Shown: positions 48,401 to 61,145 of the stretch, in pieces
How positions within the stretch are numbered: position 1 is the first letter of the stretch
Layout: the number at the start of each line of letters is the position of its first letter
Assembly: GCF_009870125.1 (NCBI RefSeq)
Contig: NC_046681.1
Location: 22,519,001 to 22,583,000 of the forward strand
DNA length: 64,000 nt
DNA from: Drosophila pseudoobscura
Taxonomy: Eukaryota > Arthropoda > Insecta > Diptera > Drosophilidae
Direction of reading: 5' to 3'
The notes under the pieces: model-generated
The model's input: only the letters and a program-made list of their open reading frames with translations
The model's database searches: none
Told to the model about the DNA's origin: nothing
Made by a program: the position numbers and the translations under genes

Positions 48401-51400
48401 ATCTATGTATATACACTTTCATTGCATTTTCCTTAACTTCTAACACTGGAGATGTCTTTTCCCAGTCAAAGATTTCTCCCTTCATTGTTGGAATTCCATA
48501 AATACCGGAAACCATACAATATGTATACCATCCTATTCACAGCGAAATCGTTTAGGTTTTGGCCAACTTTTAGTCAAGGGCATCCACCAGAAAAATTGGC
48601 CCCATTAAGCTACCGAATAAATCAAGCATTAATTCCAGCAACTCATCATCTGCTCTCTGGCCAAAAGCCCTAACCGCAAACGAGGCACTTTCATGTCAAC
48701 CCACAATTCAGACCGAAAAAAGCCAAAAACCAAAAGCCAAACCACGCGAATTCTTCCAAAATTGCCCACAAACTAGCCCACTTAGGATCCGACAATGCCT
48801 GACTAGATCTCCTATGCTTATAAGTACATAATGTGGCTGGTCTTCAAAGCATAAATTCACAGGCCAGTGCCAGTTCCAGTGCCAGTGCAGGTCCAAAGAG
48901 TTAGGAGTACATGTACGGGTACGATACGGCTTGGTAGTACACCTGCTCTCTATGCGGCATGGGTTCCCATATATCATCGTCTGTTAAACAATATGCCAAA
49001 AGCTAAATGCGATACAATTATCAGAGAGGCCGAGATACATTTTTTTGTCGTCTCGAAAAATGCGAATTTTCACACACATGCGATGAGGTGGAGGAGGAGG
49101 AGGAGGAGGGTTCGGTGGGGAGGAGCTGGACGAGTTTAAGATTCAATGCGATGTGATTACATCTTATATGTTGTTGTTTTTGTTGTTGTATCTTTTATTG
49201 TTGTTGGTTTTGTCTGCTAAGTTTTATGGTCCAAGGTTAAAAGCTTTGAAAATGTAGCTGAAAAGCAAGAAAAGAGTAGAGGAAGAAGAGAAGTTGAAGC
49301 CCCCAGACAGACAGACAGACAGAGACACAAAACTTGGCGACTTTTGTGCCGCTTTTGTTGAGTGGGTCAGTGGTGCCGAGCAGAGGGTGGTGCTGCTGTT
49401 GCTGCTGTTGCTGCTGCCGCTCTTGTGGCAAGGCGGCGGCACGGCACAACTTCATTTGATTTGCAGTGAATATTAAAGCAATTTGTGGGATTATTTCCTA
49501 TTGTAATCAACGCTCGTCGCTTCGGTTGTGTGTTTACTCATCAGGCGAACCACGTTTGTTGTTGTTGTTGGTGTTGTTGGTGTATTCCATTGATGTAGTA
49601 CTTGTTGTTTTTGGTGTTACTGATGTGTCGAGTGTGTCTGTCTCCCTCTTATTTTTTTTTTGGGCAACTCATTTTCAAGTACAAGTTACGGCGACAATGA
49701 TGCAGTTTTGCCCTTAGGCCTTTATATGAATGTCTTGCTGAATGTTTGTCATCTCATCTGATCTGTCAAGCATGAAAATTGCTCCCATTTGGTGCAGAGT
49801 ATGCCAGTCAAGGGACAGAGCAACGGATAAGCTGAGAAATCTTAAGTTTCGACCAAGGCTTTGCCTAAAAAAGGTGAAAGAGTAGACCTTTGATCCGTTC
49901 ATGGTATGGTTCTGAAGATCTAAAAGTTGTCTCTTAAGGCCTTGCTTCTAAATTCCCGTCTGAAATGGCTCCCATTCCATCTCAGTCTGGGATTCTGTTG
50001 AGGTTTTCCCATCTCTTATATGAGAGGATGTTCTTTTCACTGGAATTCTGTTTATAATTATTTTATAATCCCCATTCGTCGTACTCTTCCTCCTTCTCTA
50101 AACATTCCTTCTCTTCTTTACACTTTTTTTAATGGTGGAACACACACACATGCACACACACACATAATTAATTAAAAGCTCTCATTGCATTCAAGGTTAA
50201 GAGATCTTGTGGTCTGTTGTCTGTTGTTCAGTTGGTTAATTTACAGCTTTAAATTAGTGTAGTTTACTTTCAAAACACTTTACTTTTGCTTTCAAAATAT
50301 GCGTTACTGTTGCTGCCGCTGGACACAAATGGGTGGGGTAATCATTAAGTTGTTTAAGTAGATTTTCTGTGGCAGCCCAGAGGGAGATTTAGCACCGCAA
50401 CAAAGTTGCAGAAGCCCATTGAAAGATGGTAGCCTCCGATAGGATTGATGATTGCTAAGAAGTTCAATTGCTAAGGTGTGGCATGGCCACCGATTGATCT
50501 CTGATTGAGCACATTTAGAATGTGATTTAAATTGATGATCGCTGATCTCATCTCTCTGCCAGATAGAGGGAGAGAGAGAGAGAGAGGTGGCAGCGAAACG
50601 TTTATGGAAAGAGAGTGGAACGATGGCTGTTGATTGAAAAGCTACTAGATTTATGATAAGAGATTTTAGTACAGGGGATAAATGTTTATTCCAAAATATT
50701 ACTGGAATTAGGATACCCCTCAGAGAGATCTCGTCTTTCCATACCTTTTAAATGTACTTCTTACTTCCACTCAAATTTTCTCACTCGGTAGATCCAAGCA
50801 AAACACTCAATAGATCTCTGTTTCCCTCTGTGTATAAGATATTTATATATATAATAGCGAACTGTTTAGCATTTTCCGTCGTTTGTGTAGGGCGACTGAC
50901 TTACTGACTGTCGCTCCAATTAAAATACAACTCATCTCCTGGGCCTGCATTTGCAAATTGCATTGCATTGCAAATTGCGGCTTACATAAGTCGGGGCGAG
51001 GCCTCGAGCATCGCTATTTGTTATAGAGTCGTCTCTGCTCTGCTCTAGAGGGGCAGGGAAAAGGCTTTTCATTTAATCGATTTACGTATTTCGGGCAGCG
51101 GTAATTCCTCGACTTTCATTGCGAGGCCTTCTCCGTGGATGTGGATGTGGATGTGGATTAAGTGTATGCCAAAGAAATAAAAGACTTTGTCTGACTTCGC
51201 CCTGGCTCTGGCTCTGGCTATGGCTCTAGCTATGGCTCTGACTGTGGCTCTGTGCATTGCATAGCCTTAAGTGATTTGTTTTTCAGATTTCCGAGGCTAA
51301 CCAAAAGATTGCTCCGATCGCTCTGTGGTTATCTTCAGGGGGGAAATCGGAGTCGCCAACACAAAATAAAGTTTGAAATTGAAAAACATCCACACACACA

Positions 51401-53344
51401 CACAGAAAGAGAGGCGCACAGATACATGGCTGGGCTGCTAGAAAGAGATGGCAACGAAAAAATCAGCGCACATTCCAGCGCAGCAAAATGTGTAACGCAA
51501 TCAAAGCCATCGCTTCCGGTTTAAGGCGCAATTAACTGCCTTGGATTACGCTCTCCGCTCTGCTCTGCTCTGCTCCGATCTGCCAGTGGGCATCCGAGAG
51601 CTACCTACGGCAACTACCTTTCCCCATCCCCATCCCCATCGGATCCCACCAGCTGCCAGCTACCAGCAGTCTCCGTCAGTGTCTCCCCAAAGCCAGTGCA
51701 TTGCAATTGTCGGTGCGGTGCGGTGCGGTGCCAGAGCTTTGTAGACCAGACCCAGACCCGGACCCCGTACAGGCAGCCTCTCTCTCTATATATAGAGTCA
51801 TGGTCATCATTTCGCAGATTATCTATCTGAAACATTTCATTTCATTTCGTTACATTTACTTCCTTTCCTTCAATACAACACCATTTTCTGCTCACTCTGT
51901 CTGTAATTGGCATTTATTTTTTTGCTTTTTTAATGCCGTAAACAAATTTCTCGAATGTCATAATTTCTTCTTGCCACCTCATAAAATGCGATTTGTGTGT
52001 GTGTGTGTGAATTTTTTCCGAATTATTTGAAAGTTTTTCCATGGTCTTTAACAATGGCTCAATCGGGCTTATGGTAATTTTTGGGCATTTGCTTGGAGTA
52101 AACTTGAGAATAATTTGCACTTCCGATTGAAGATGTTTCTTGGGTGAATCCAAAATAATGATGGGAACAAACTTTTTGGAAAATATTAAGGAAAATGTTT
52201 GAAAAGAAGATGAGAAGACTTTGGAAGACATATTTTGAGGGTTTGAGATTCCAAAAACTCCACAAAAGTGTGAAAAGTGTTTAAATCTACGGCTAAAACT
52301 AGATACAAATACTCATCAAATTCTTGATCTTGAATCCCGGCAATGATCATTAAAACCAATCTTCTTAATAAGCATCTATTATTTAGTACGGAAAGAATGT
52401 TAACAGAGTACAATCTAATTTCGGACCTCTCCTTTTTGAGAACTTCATTGAACTGTCCGAAGTACATTCGATTCGTCACTTCCCAAAGGTGTTTCATGCT
52501 CTTCGCCTAATGATCTCTACTAACAGACTTCATTACCGGGCTAAGACTAAGACTGGAACTGTGACTGGGGGACTGGCTGGCTAGCTGGCTGGCTGGCTGG
52601 CTCTATCAACCTGTCTTGGGTCTGAGGACTGGGCCACTCACTCATTCACTCACTCAACCTCCAAACGTTTAATTAATGATCTGTTGCTTTGCGGGCGCTT
52701 CTTCTACGCCCATCTGCCACCGCACACCCAGAAAAAAGAGTCGGACCGGACAAACCATCAACTTTACTTCTATTTAAAATTAAATTAACCTGCTTAATTT
52801 TTGCCCCCTCCCATCCATGCGGCCTGCTGGGACCTGGGACGCGCCCAAAACATTCACTCTGAAAAAAAACCAAAAAAAAAAAAATCGAAAGGCGCTACTA
52901 ATCGCTTCAATGCCTATGGCCACAATGTACGAGATCTGCAACTGTGGGATACGTGCCTCGAATATGGGGCATTCGAACAGTTTCCGTGCATTTAACGCAT
53001 AAATGGTCTTGGACAATTTTATTTCTTTTGGGATTGGGATTATCATTACCCTTTCACCCTTCACCGGCTGACGGTTCGGCATTGGTTGGCCGAAATTCGA
53101 TTCGATTTTTGATCGCTCAATTAGCGTAAAAGTAACTTGTCAAACCTATTAATCACTTTCCAAAATATAAAGAAAAGAAACACTCTTCTAAGGCCTGAAG
53201 CTGAAGCAACCAACGGATTTATGAAAATATTTTGTTTTTTGTTGTAAAAAAGTGCGTGAATTTAGGCGTAGCCAAACCTTAAATTATATAATTTATTTTT
53301 TCTTTTGATTGCCAAATTAAAAAGTGTATCTCCAAGTGTGAGAC

Positions 53345-53380
53345 TGTATCTGTATCTGTATCTGTATCTGTATCTGTGTG
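53345..53380. repeat. (TGTATC)n hexamer array
   Basis: Six units of TGTATC/CTGTAT; the same hexamer recurs at about 45890-45940. Confidence 0.9.
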
Positions 53381-54062
53381 TTTGTGTGGACAACTTTATT
53401 TCGCTTGCCTCTCGTCTTTCGTTTTTGGCTAAATCCTAATGCGGCTGCCGAAATCGCTGCGTCATTACTCGAACTTCAATTTCATTCATTCATCAATTAC
53501 AATACAAGAAAAATACAGTCTCGGAACGGGTGGAAGCCTTGAATCTTGGTTAGATACGAATGTATCTCGGTGTTTGTGTGTGGATCGTTTTTTCTTTGTG
53601 AAAATAAAAGAAATAAAACCGAAAATGATATATTTTTGTGATGGCAAAGAGTAGTCAATGTCGGATCCTGTGATGAGGCTTTTTATGAGAAGGAAGTTGA
53701 AATATGTAGAACATTAGGGCTGTTTGGTTGGATTTGCAGAGACATATATCATTCCCACGGTAGCTTTATGAAATTTGTATCCAATTTTCTTATGAAAATA
53801 CAGTGAAAGCCATAAAAGGAGTTGTTTTCAATAGAAACCCTCAAAGAGAAATTACAGAGATCCAGAATTTATATACTTTAAAGAGCAGTAAATGCTTCCT
53901 TCAGAACCGCTGAATTCCTGAAAGAGTACGAGTATATCCATCGATTAGCAGTGCCATATTTCCCCATTCCCCATTATTCTTTGTGCAGAGTATCATTTCT
54001 TGTATCTTTATCATCGTATTATTATCTAATGAGCAATATATCTCTTGTCTACAGATACTTAC

Positions 54063-54253
54063 ATGCTTGATAGTGACGCGGCCTTTGGTGGCATCAATTT
54101 GCCAGCCTCTTCTAGTTTATCGAGCAGCTCTGCTCTAATTGCACAACTTGTTGTGGCTCTTGTTGTTGTTTTTGTGGATCCCGCAGTTGCAGTTGTTGTT
54201 GGTATAAAATCCGCACGGATATCCGCTGGCCGTTGGCAGGAAGAAATCACCAT
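54063..54253 (-). CDS. Tentative minus-strand coding exon with strong donor
   Basis: An ATG at 54253 in an acceptable context (CAAATGG) opens 63 codons plus two bases, ending at a strong splice donor GTAAGTATCT at 54062. The peptide starts MVISSCQRPADIRADF, passes through a Thr-rich stretch derived from ACA repeats, then IRAELLDKLEEAGKLMPPK. It could be a first coding exon spliced to CG10348 or to a gene outside the window. The phase (two bases left over) fits only some acceptors near 39.6 kb. An unrelated polyglutamine-bearing frame lies just upstream at 54306-54512. It may be fortuitous. Confidence 0.3.
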
Positions 54254-55689
54254 TTGAGCACCGTTTGGCTGTTGCAACGTTGTGGGGTTTTATTTTGTAT
54301 TTCTTTTACGGATGTTGATAACCCGTCTGGCATTGGCTGCTATACAAATTTGATCTTCTGGCGGCTGCTTGTGGTTGTTGCTGCTGTTGTTGTTGTTGTT
54401 GTTGTGGAGCGTAAGTCATCCTGTGATCGATCAAATATGTATATCTAGATGTTGTTGAAGCCGACGGCGCGTGGGAAATGCCTTTAAGTGGTTTTCGTTG
54501 TTCAACTTGCAATTTATTGAAACTTTATTTTTAAACAATTTTTATATAACTGAAATTTGAAAATTGTTTGGGTTTTTTCTATAAAGTTTTTGGCGATTTA
54601 CTTGGAAGATTTGCATAGTTTTTGTTTAGATTAATTTATAATTTATTATTTATTACGCGTTAAATTTCTTGTAGCTTAGGAGCTTGTAGCTTTTGTTGGC
54701 CTCCTCTGAGATATACTATATGGATCTTTACTATACTTTTTACACTTTTTACAATCACTCCTTCACTTTGCTTCGATTCGCGTTTGTTTTGCTGTTTATC
54801 TGATTTATGATACTATATAGAATACTACTATATAGAATAGGTTGTTGTTGTTTATTATTTTTATTATATTTTACTAGTTAATTAACTTTAATTACTGTTC
54901 TCGTTGGGGGTTGACATCGATCCAATCTCCAATCTGCAGTCTCAGGTGCAATCCCAGACAATCTCAGCACCTTCCCGTTTTCTCGACCGGCTATAATCTT
55001 GTCAATTTTATAATTTCATTATGGGATTGTCTGTTTAATGTCTGCCCATAATCATCGACCTGTACACATGTCCCGCACGGTCTCCGATCTGCGGTCTCCG
55101 GTCTCCCGTTGCTGTGGATATTCCGATTCTGAGGCCGATTCCGATGCTGATTCTGATTCTGATTCTGCTGATTTCCGCACAGCTTACTTCACTTTGCATT
55201 TAAGCGCTGTCACAATTTGCATTAATTGGATCTAAGTATGTAGTTATCATTGATTTAGCACCGATATCTGTTGTATATATAGGCCATAGATACGCATCTG
55301 TACGAGTATGTGTGCACTGCACTTGGGGCGTAGTCCATAAAAGCAGTGTCTTTTCATTCTTTTTTTTTCAGAAGTTCTTTTACGATTTGTGCATTGATTT
55401 GTGTGAATTATTCCACTATAATATTGCTTTATGATTTATACCCAGAATATGCTGAGTGCTGATTGCTGAATGCAGCTTTAGAGAACTCTTATCCATTAGT
55501 TGAGTACGAGTATGTCTATAGGAATTGTGGGGTAGAGTGTGTTTGTTTGTTTGTCTAGGATGAAAGTGAAGTAGGAATTAAATTGCATTGCATTTGGTTG
55601 CCGTTTTTCATTCTTGAATTTCACATTTTGATAGGGATCGAAATCCTGATCCTCGAAATCACTTCACGAGCTAATTTTCTTAGCGGTAC

Positions 55690-56260
55690 ATTTGAATATG
55701 TTACCGTTATCGCGGTACGAACGCGCGCTTACGTTCTCTCTCGTTTCGTTTTGTTTCGTCCCGTTACGCTACGCTACTCGTGTGCTCGACGTATTACGAC
55801 GTCTTGGGAGCAGCTCTCTGGCGATCTCTAGCCTGGGCTCTGCCTGGGTTGTTCGGACCGACAAGCGACAACACGACCAATAGCTTTGAGACCGTCTCAC
55901 GGACTGATGATAGGCGGCAGAGTCGCTGGCGCAGCCTCAGCCTCAGCATCAGCATCAGAGCCAAAGCGTTTTCGATTTCCTAATAACAAAAAGCTAAAAA
56001 AAATAACAGAAGAAACAGAAAAAAAACGCAAATAGACGCGACTAGGCAGCGACGTCTTCTCTGGCTGTATGGGTGCTCTGAATGAATATACAACGAGCGG
56101 CGGAGCGATGGAGCGGTGTACCGATCTCCGATCTCCAGTGATGACTCCAACTCACGATCCACACACCGAACGCCGAGCGCCGAGCGCCGAACACCGAACA
56201 CCGAACAGAGCAGCGCTGCATAGAGGAAGTCTAGGCTGCGGCTGAGGCTGCGGCTGCGAC
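55690..56260. promoter_or_regulatory. CpG-rich block, possible transcription start region
   Basis: An unusually CpG-dense segment (TTACCGTTATCGCGGTACGA, then CGCGCGCTTACG, then repeated GAGCGCCGA/ACACCGA units near 56170-56205). GAGAGAG-type sites lie on the minus strand near 55735. Drosophila 5' leaders of developmental genes often look like this. No TATA box seen and no start assigned. Confidence 0.3.
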
Positions 56261-56637
56261 GGAGCGGCCGAGCAAACGATGCAATAAATCGAAGCTAATA
56301 CACTTCTTTCTTAATGTAGAGCGATCCACACACACAGCGGCAGCGAGCGTACTCACACAGATACACAGATACATTCGCATCCAAGCAGCTGCCTAGACGG
56401 GTTTGCCCCGGCCCACAACGCGAGGCGACGCGACGCCGAAACGGTAAATGAGGGGCACAAACAAGATCGACGCGAGCCAAGCCAAGCCGCGCCACGATGC
56501 GATGCGCCGCTGCATCCTGCCACAGCTGCGCCGCGTTTTACTCAATGAAAATTCTGCCGGCGTCGCGGCCAGCTTCGGAGACAACATTCCGAAATGCTGG
56601 GCCTGCATCCGAAACTGGGTGGAGATCTTCCGCCCCA

Positions 56638-56702
56638 GAGCCGAAGCTGAAGCCAAAGCCGAAGCCGAAACCGAAGCTGGAGCCAAAGCCGAAGCCGAAG
56701 CG
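56638..56702. repeat. GCCGAAGCCAAA-like minisatellite
   Basis: Degenerate hexamer units GCCGAA, GCCAAA and GCTGAA that open long artefactual frames on both strands. Confidence 0.8.
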
Positions 56703-57281
56703 ATTTGCCGTCCACTTGGCATCCACATCCACAAAAGCAGTCCAAGCAGCCGGGGCCCCACAAAAGTGAGCGTGGAGCAGTCGCCGCCTGCAGCTGGACG
56801 GGGCAACATGTTGGATGGAGCAGCAGCAGCAGCAGCTGTCCGTAGGCTGGTGGCTGGTGGCTGGAGGCTGGAGTCCGCCTGTCCCATCTGAAGACCATTG
56901 TAATTAAAAGAGTCTTCATGGGGAAATGGAAATGGGAAATGGGAAAGTTCAACGGGTTCTTTCACTGATCGCAGATTAACATACGGTCAGCGTCCGAGAA
57001 GGAGAAGGGTCTCTTTGGCTGTGCTCTTCTGTGTGTCCTACTTGTAGTGAGCCGTTGGCACGAGACCGGGGATCTGGGGATCTGGCATTTCAATGTCCAT
57101 GTCCATGTTCAAGTCCATGTCATGTGCGCCGCGCGGCTGCGACTGCACTTCATGTCTGCGGTTTGGCTATGGCGTTGGCTTCGGCCTGCTGCCTCTCCTC
57201 GTTGGCTGTTGCACGAAATCGATCAAATCAAAAATGACTTTGTGAAGTGACTAACTGCCTAACTGCCAGCTGCCGTTGCCG

Positions 57282-57315
57282 GTTGCCTCTGTTGCCTCTG
57301 TTGCCTCTGTTGCCT
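57282..57315. repeat. (TTGCCTCTG)n array
   Basis: Four units of a nonamer in non-coding DNA. Confidence 0.85.
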
Positions 57316-57868
57316 GCTCCCTGTTCCCTGTGCCTCTTGCTGATGCCTGATGCTGCTGCTGCTGCTGCTGTCTAACAGTAGCACGGACTCACTCCTCTTG
57401 TATCTGCTTTGATTTTTCGGCCTCGCCATACCTGGTGCTGATGCTGGTGCTGGTGCTTGTGTCCAAGTCCAAGTCCAAGTCCATGGACATACAACACTTC
57501 AAAATGAAAGCACATTCCCTTGTAGAAATTGTACCGTTACGCGGCAAGGTAGCTCCCCATTCCGACCGTCTTTCAGTTTGGCTCAGATCGGTGGTTCGGT
57601 GGTTCGGTGGTTTCGGCGGAGGCCTGTCCAGGCTGCATGCTGCATGCTGCAGGTAGATGCCCAGAGTAGATGTAGATGCACCCCATGCATCAGGTCGTTT
57701 GTCCGTTTTTTATGGGGCCCCTCACTGGCATCTCCTCATCCTCTCATCCCCATCATCATGATGATGGTGATGGTCGTTGTCATCATTATGGGGGAATCTG
57801 TGGGGGGACATCATCTCATCCAACACTTGGCAGCTTTATGGCATAGATATTTTTACAAATCTAGCGCT

Positions 57869-57899
57869 TCGTTCCGTTCCGTTCCGTTCCGTTCGGTTC
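57869..57899. repeat. (GTTCC)n array
   Basis: Five perfect pentamers plus a GTTCG variant. Confidence 0.85.
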
Positions 57900-59594
57900 A
57901 GTTTGGTTCCTTTCCGCTCCATCTTATTATTGTAGCTGTTCTGCTCTGCTGTTGTTATTCTTGCTGATGATCTGCCATCATCTTCAGAGGAGATCTCTTC
58001 TGGCTGTTGCTCGTCAGCCAACCAGCCAACCAGCCAGCCAGCCATCCACTGCCAGCCAGCCGCGTGCCACGGCTCTGGTTATTTATTTGAGTCAATGGGT
58101 TCACAACTATTTTTCTATTTTTCCTTAATGGGTTTTTCTTTTTACCTCACCACAGCACCAGCAGCAGCTCTTCTCTCTGTTTTGGCCAAGGAAGCGCCTT
58201 GTTGTCTTGCCTTGATTGATGGTTTGATAATGCCCAAGTGCCGAGGGAGATTGCAATATGAGTTTTCTTCAGTCTGTTGGCTGTTGGGTGGAAAGGATTA
58301 CTGCCGGCTCTCACTGCGCTGCAAATGAGTTCAATTGAAGATTATCTCTTATTAATTAGTGAGTGGGGGGGCGGGGGAATCTGGGTTACCAATGCCAGGC
58401 TGGTCAATGGAATGTTGCAAGGTTATGGGGGAGCTTGGGGCATCCTTTGTTGAGTGATTGAACGGTGATTGAAGTTGGAATGTGTGTTGGAATTGAATTC
58501 GATTGGCATTTCAGGAAGAGAAAGAAGTAAAGTCATGATTTTGCAAGAAGAAACAGATTCCCTGTTTTTTTGCCTTTTGAGAGTCTAGAATATGAATAGT
58601 TTGTTAGAATTGAAGATACTAAAGATAACTTTTATCTACATAAGCTCCATAATTATGATACTCCCATTGAAAAAACTACACTTTTTCCTCCTTCAAAATG
58701 TTTGTATTAGTAAGGAACTCCCCTTTCTAAAGAACCCCTCCTCATGAAGCAATCGCAATACCGATTTCCCTGCTATTCCCATCGATCGATCTGTAGCAAA
58801 TCGATTGCCTTGCTCTCCCATCGAAACTTGTCAACATAAATCATGTTCTGTTTCTGAAGAATTTCCTGATTAACTTTGTATAAAGCATAGCCACGGACCA
58901 ACTGACATCTGGTATGTGTGTACATATAGCCCCGATTTGTAGCCTTAAAGGAAATTTGCATAAAACGATCCCATTCCATTGCAAAGCGATTCCCATAAGT
59001 CGGGGCACGATGCCCGGGCGCTATTATGCATAATTAAAGTGTTCATATAATTAGCCATAAGCGAAAACGAATACGAATACACAAAACGCTAAATGACTAA
59101 ATAAGCGTTTAGTTTATCGCTTATGCCTTTTAGCAAAACGAGATGAACAAACAAACGGTGCGGAGCGGAGCGAATAACAAAATGGCAAACAACAGCAACA
59201 ACAACAATTACACGACAACATTTAGAAGCACCTTAACACCTCTCCTCTCCGCAATCCTCTCTCCAATCACCTCTTTCACACTGTCTTTCGCTCTTTCTGG
59301 GTCGGTCTGTTATCTTCCATTTCGGACACCTCTTCAACGGCAGCTGTTGCACATAATTGGCCTCCGAAAACAGAAAGAAACGAAAACGATCATAAAAATG
59401 TATTTTTGTATCGCTCTCTGTCGGAGTGTGTATGAGTGTGGATGTGTGTGTGTGCAGAAGACCCGCCCGCCGTGTGGATGTTGTTGCTGGTTGTCGAGTT
59501 TTTGTTTAAACGTTTTTCAAATCGCACAGCGAATGAAAACGAAAGAAAAAATGAAATACATCGAAAGTGAGCATATGTATATATAGCCAGCCGA

Positions 59595-59960
59595 TGCCCA
59601 GCGATGTTGATGTTGTCTGTTGTCGACGTATCAGAGAGCGCGTTGCCGTTGCTACCCCCCCTCTCTCTGTCAGTCTGTCTCTCTCTCTCTCAGAGATCTC
59701 TCTCGCCTTGTTTGCATGGCCGGTCGGTCGAATCGACGTGACGCTACGACGACGACCATCGGAATGGGAATCGTATGGGTGACGGGGGTCTGGTCTCGTC
59801 TCGTCTCGTCTCTCGCAGCGCCTCTCTCCCATCTGCACGCTTGGTTTGGCATTGATTGTAAGAAGCCGATGTCCCCTATATTCTCGTGTACTCACTATTT
59901 CCAATTCTCCCACGTGGCCGGGCCGTCGCGCATGCCCTCGACAATAATGCTCAGGCTCAG
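59595..59960. promoter_or_regulatory. GAGA-rich, CpG-rich block
   Basis: Contains TCTCTCTCTCTCTC plus GATCTCTCTCGCC (GAGA-factor sites on the minus strand), repeated CTCGT units and CpG-dense flanks. Possible promoter or Polycomb/Trithorax response element; position and composition only. Confidence 0.3.
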
Positions 59961-61110
59961 GATTTGTCGTCATCACATTATCTTGTAAACATACATATTT
60001 TGGGACTTGTGGGAAATTATGGAAAGCAATGACCACTTATTAATGGATATTGAAATGCTTGGACGTTTGAAGGTCTACACATCTTACTGATGGACTAGTG
60101 GAACCTGCAAAGGCAACCCAAGGAATTCTGTAGGCAATCTCAATTTCTATTAGAGGGAATTCATCATTATGGTATTCAAAATAAAATGCCAATACATTTT
60201 TCCATGCTATAAAATAAAATATGATATTTTCTGTCATTTCTAAACAACAGTTACATGCATTTTTTTAAAGATTTAGAAATAGGGTGCAGATACATATGTA
60301 TAGTACATCCTATAGATATGCCTCCTACCTAGATTAAATTATATAACTTCTGTTATCCCTTCTGTTATCTTCTTTTATCCCTTAATACTCAATAATATCT
60401 TTTGTTTTCACCTTAACGGAGAGATTAGTATCAACATTACCCCTTTCCATATGTGTAAATATGTTTACACTACTTATTGGTAGAGCATTCACGGTTCCTT
60501 GAACACAAAACAAGCGTTCTTCTCCCTTGTGTTTGTTTGGCTTTTATTGTTATTCTTCTTGTACGAGTATCTGTTTCTGCAGATCTCCCGCCTCGGCTTA
60601 TGTATAACACTAGGCATTCCACAATTGGCTCATTTAAGAATCGTTTGCTGCGTAGAGACCCGGCCCGGCCCGGCCCGAGAGCCAACCAGCCCACCTCTAC
60701 CCCTACCCCTTCCAGCCGCTTGGACGGAGAGTCGGTCGCTCGTCGTTGGGCCACACACAGATACGTATACGTATACAAAGGCGAACCGAACTGTCGGACT
60801 GTATCTGTCGTTGTCGTCGTGTTGTCGTCGTTCGTTTCTAATTATACGATAGGTGCGCTATGAGCCATGAAACGTGCGGGGTCTGACCTTCTCGCCGTCG
60901 ACGAGGAGCCTGCCCCTGTGCCTCGTACTCGTACTCGTACTCCTATCTGAATCTGGGCTTGTGTCCAGAGCCAAAGCCAGAGCAGACCCCGGCGCAGTCG
61001 CAGTCGCAGTTGCAGGCATGCATTTTGTCTTTTGAATGGGGTTTTTGCTTCTTTATACTCGGAGGGGATTATTAAATTTTCAGCGTTTGGCTGGCAAAAG
61101 GCTTCTGTGG

Positions 61111-61145
61111 CAGCAGCAGCAGCACCACCACCACCACCACCACCA
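61111..61145. repeat. (CAG)n-(CAC)n array
   Basis: Four CAG followed by seven to eight CAC triplets in non-coding DNA. Confidence 0.85.

Larger units (their letters stand above)
39757..54062. other. Non-coding region upstream of CG10348 (likely 5' intron and enhancers)
   Basis: Fourteen kilobases without a supportable coding exon. It holds many short arrays (ACGG/ACAG near 41603-41637, GATACA at 41683-41706, CA at about 42460-42495, GAGA tracts near 50570-50585, TGTATC at 53345-53380) and AT-rich blocks. Open frames here follow the repeats or run on both strands. Probably the large first intron or upstream regulatory region of CG10348. Confidence 0.5.

Noticed and set aside
56393..56965. 190-codon minus-strand frame with Ala/Ser repeats
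   Set aside because: It comes from the GCCGAA-type minisatellite; equally long frames exist on the other strand and no splice or poly(A) context supports it.
59506..60036. 176-codon minus-strand frame rich in Arg
   Set aside because: It runs across GAGA and CTCGT repeats; no domain, and composition follows the repeats.
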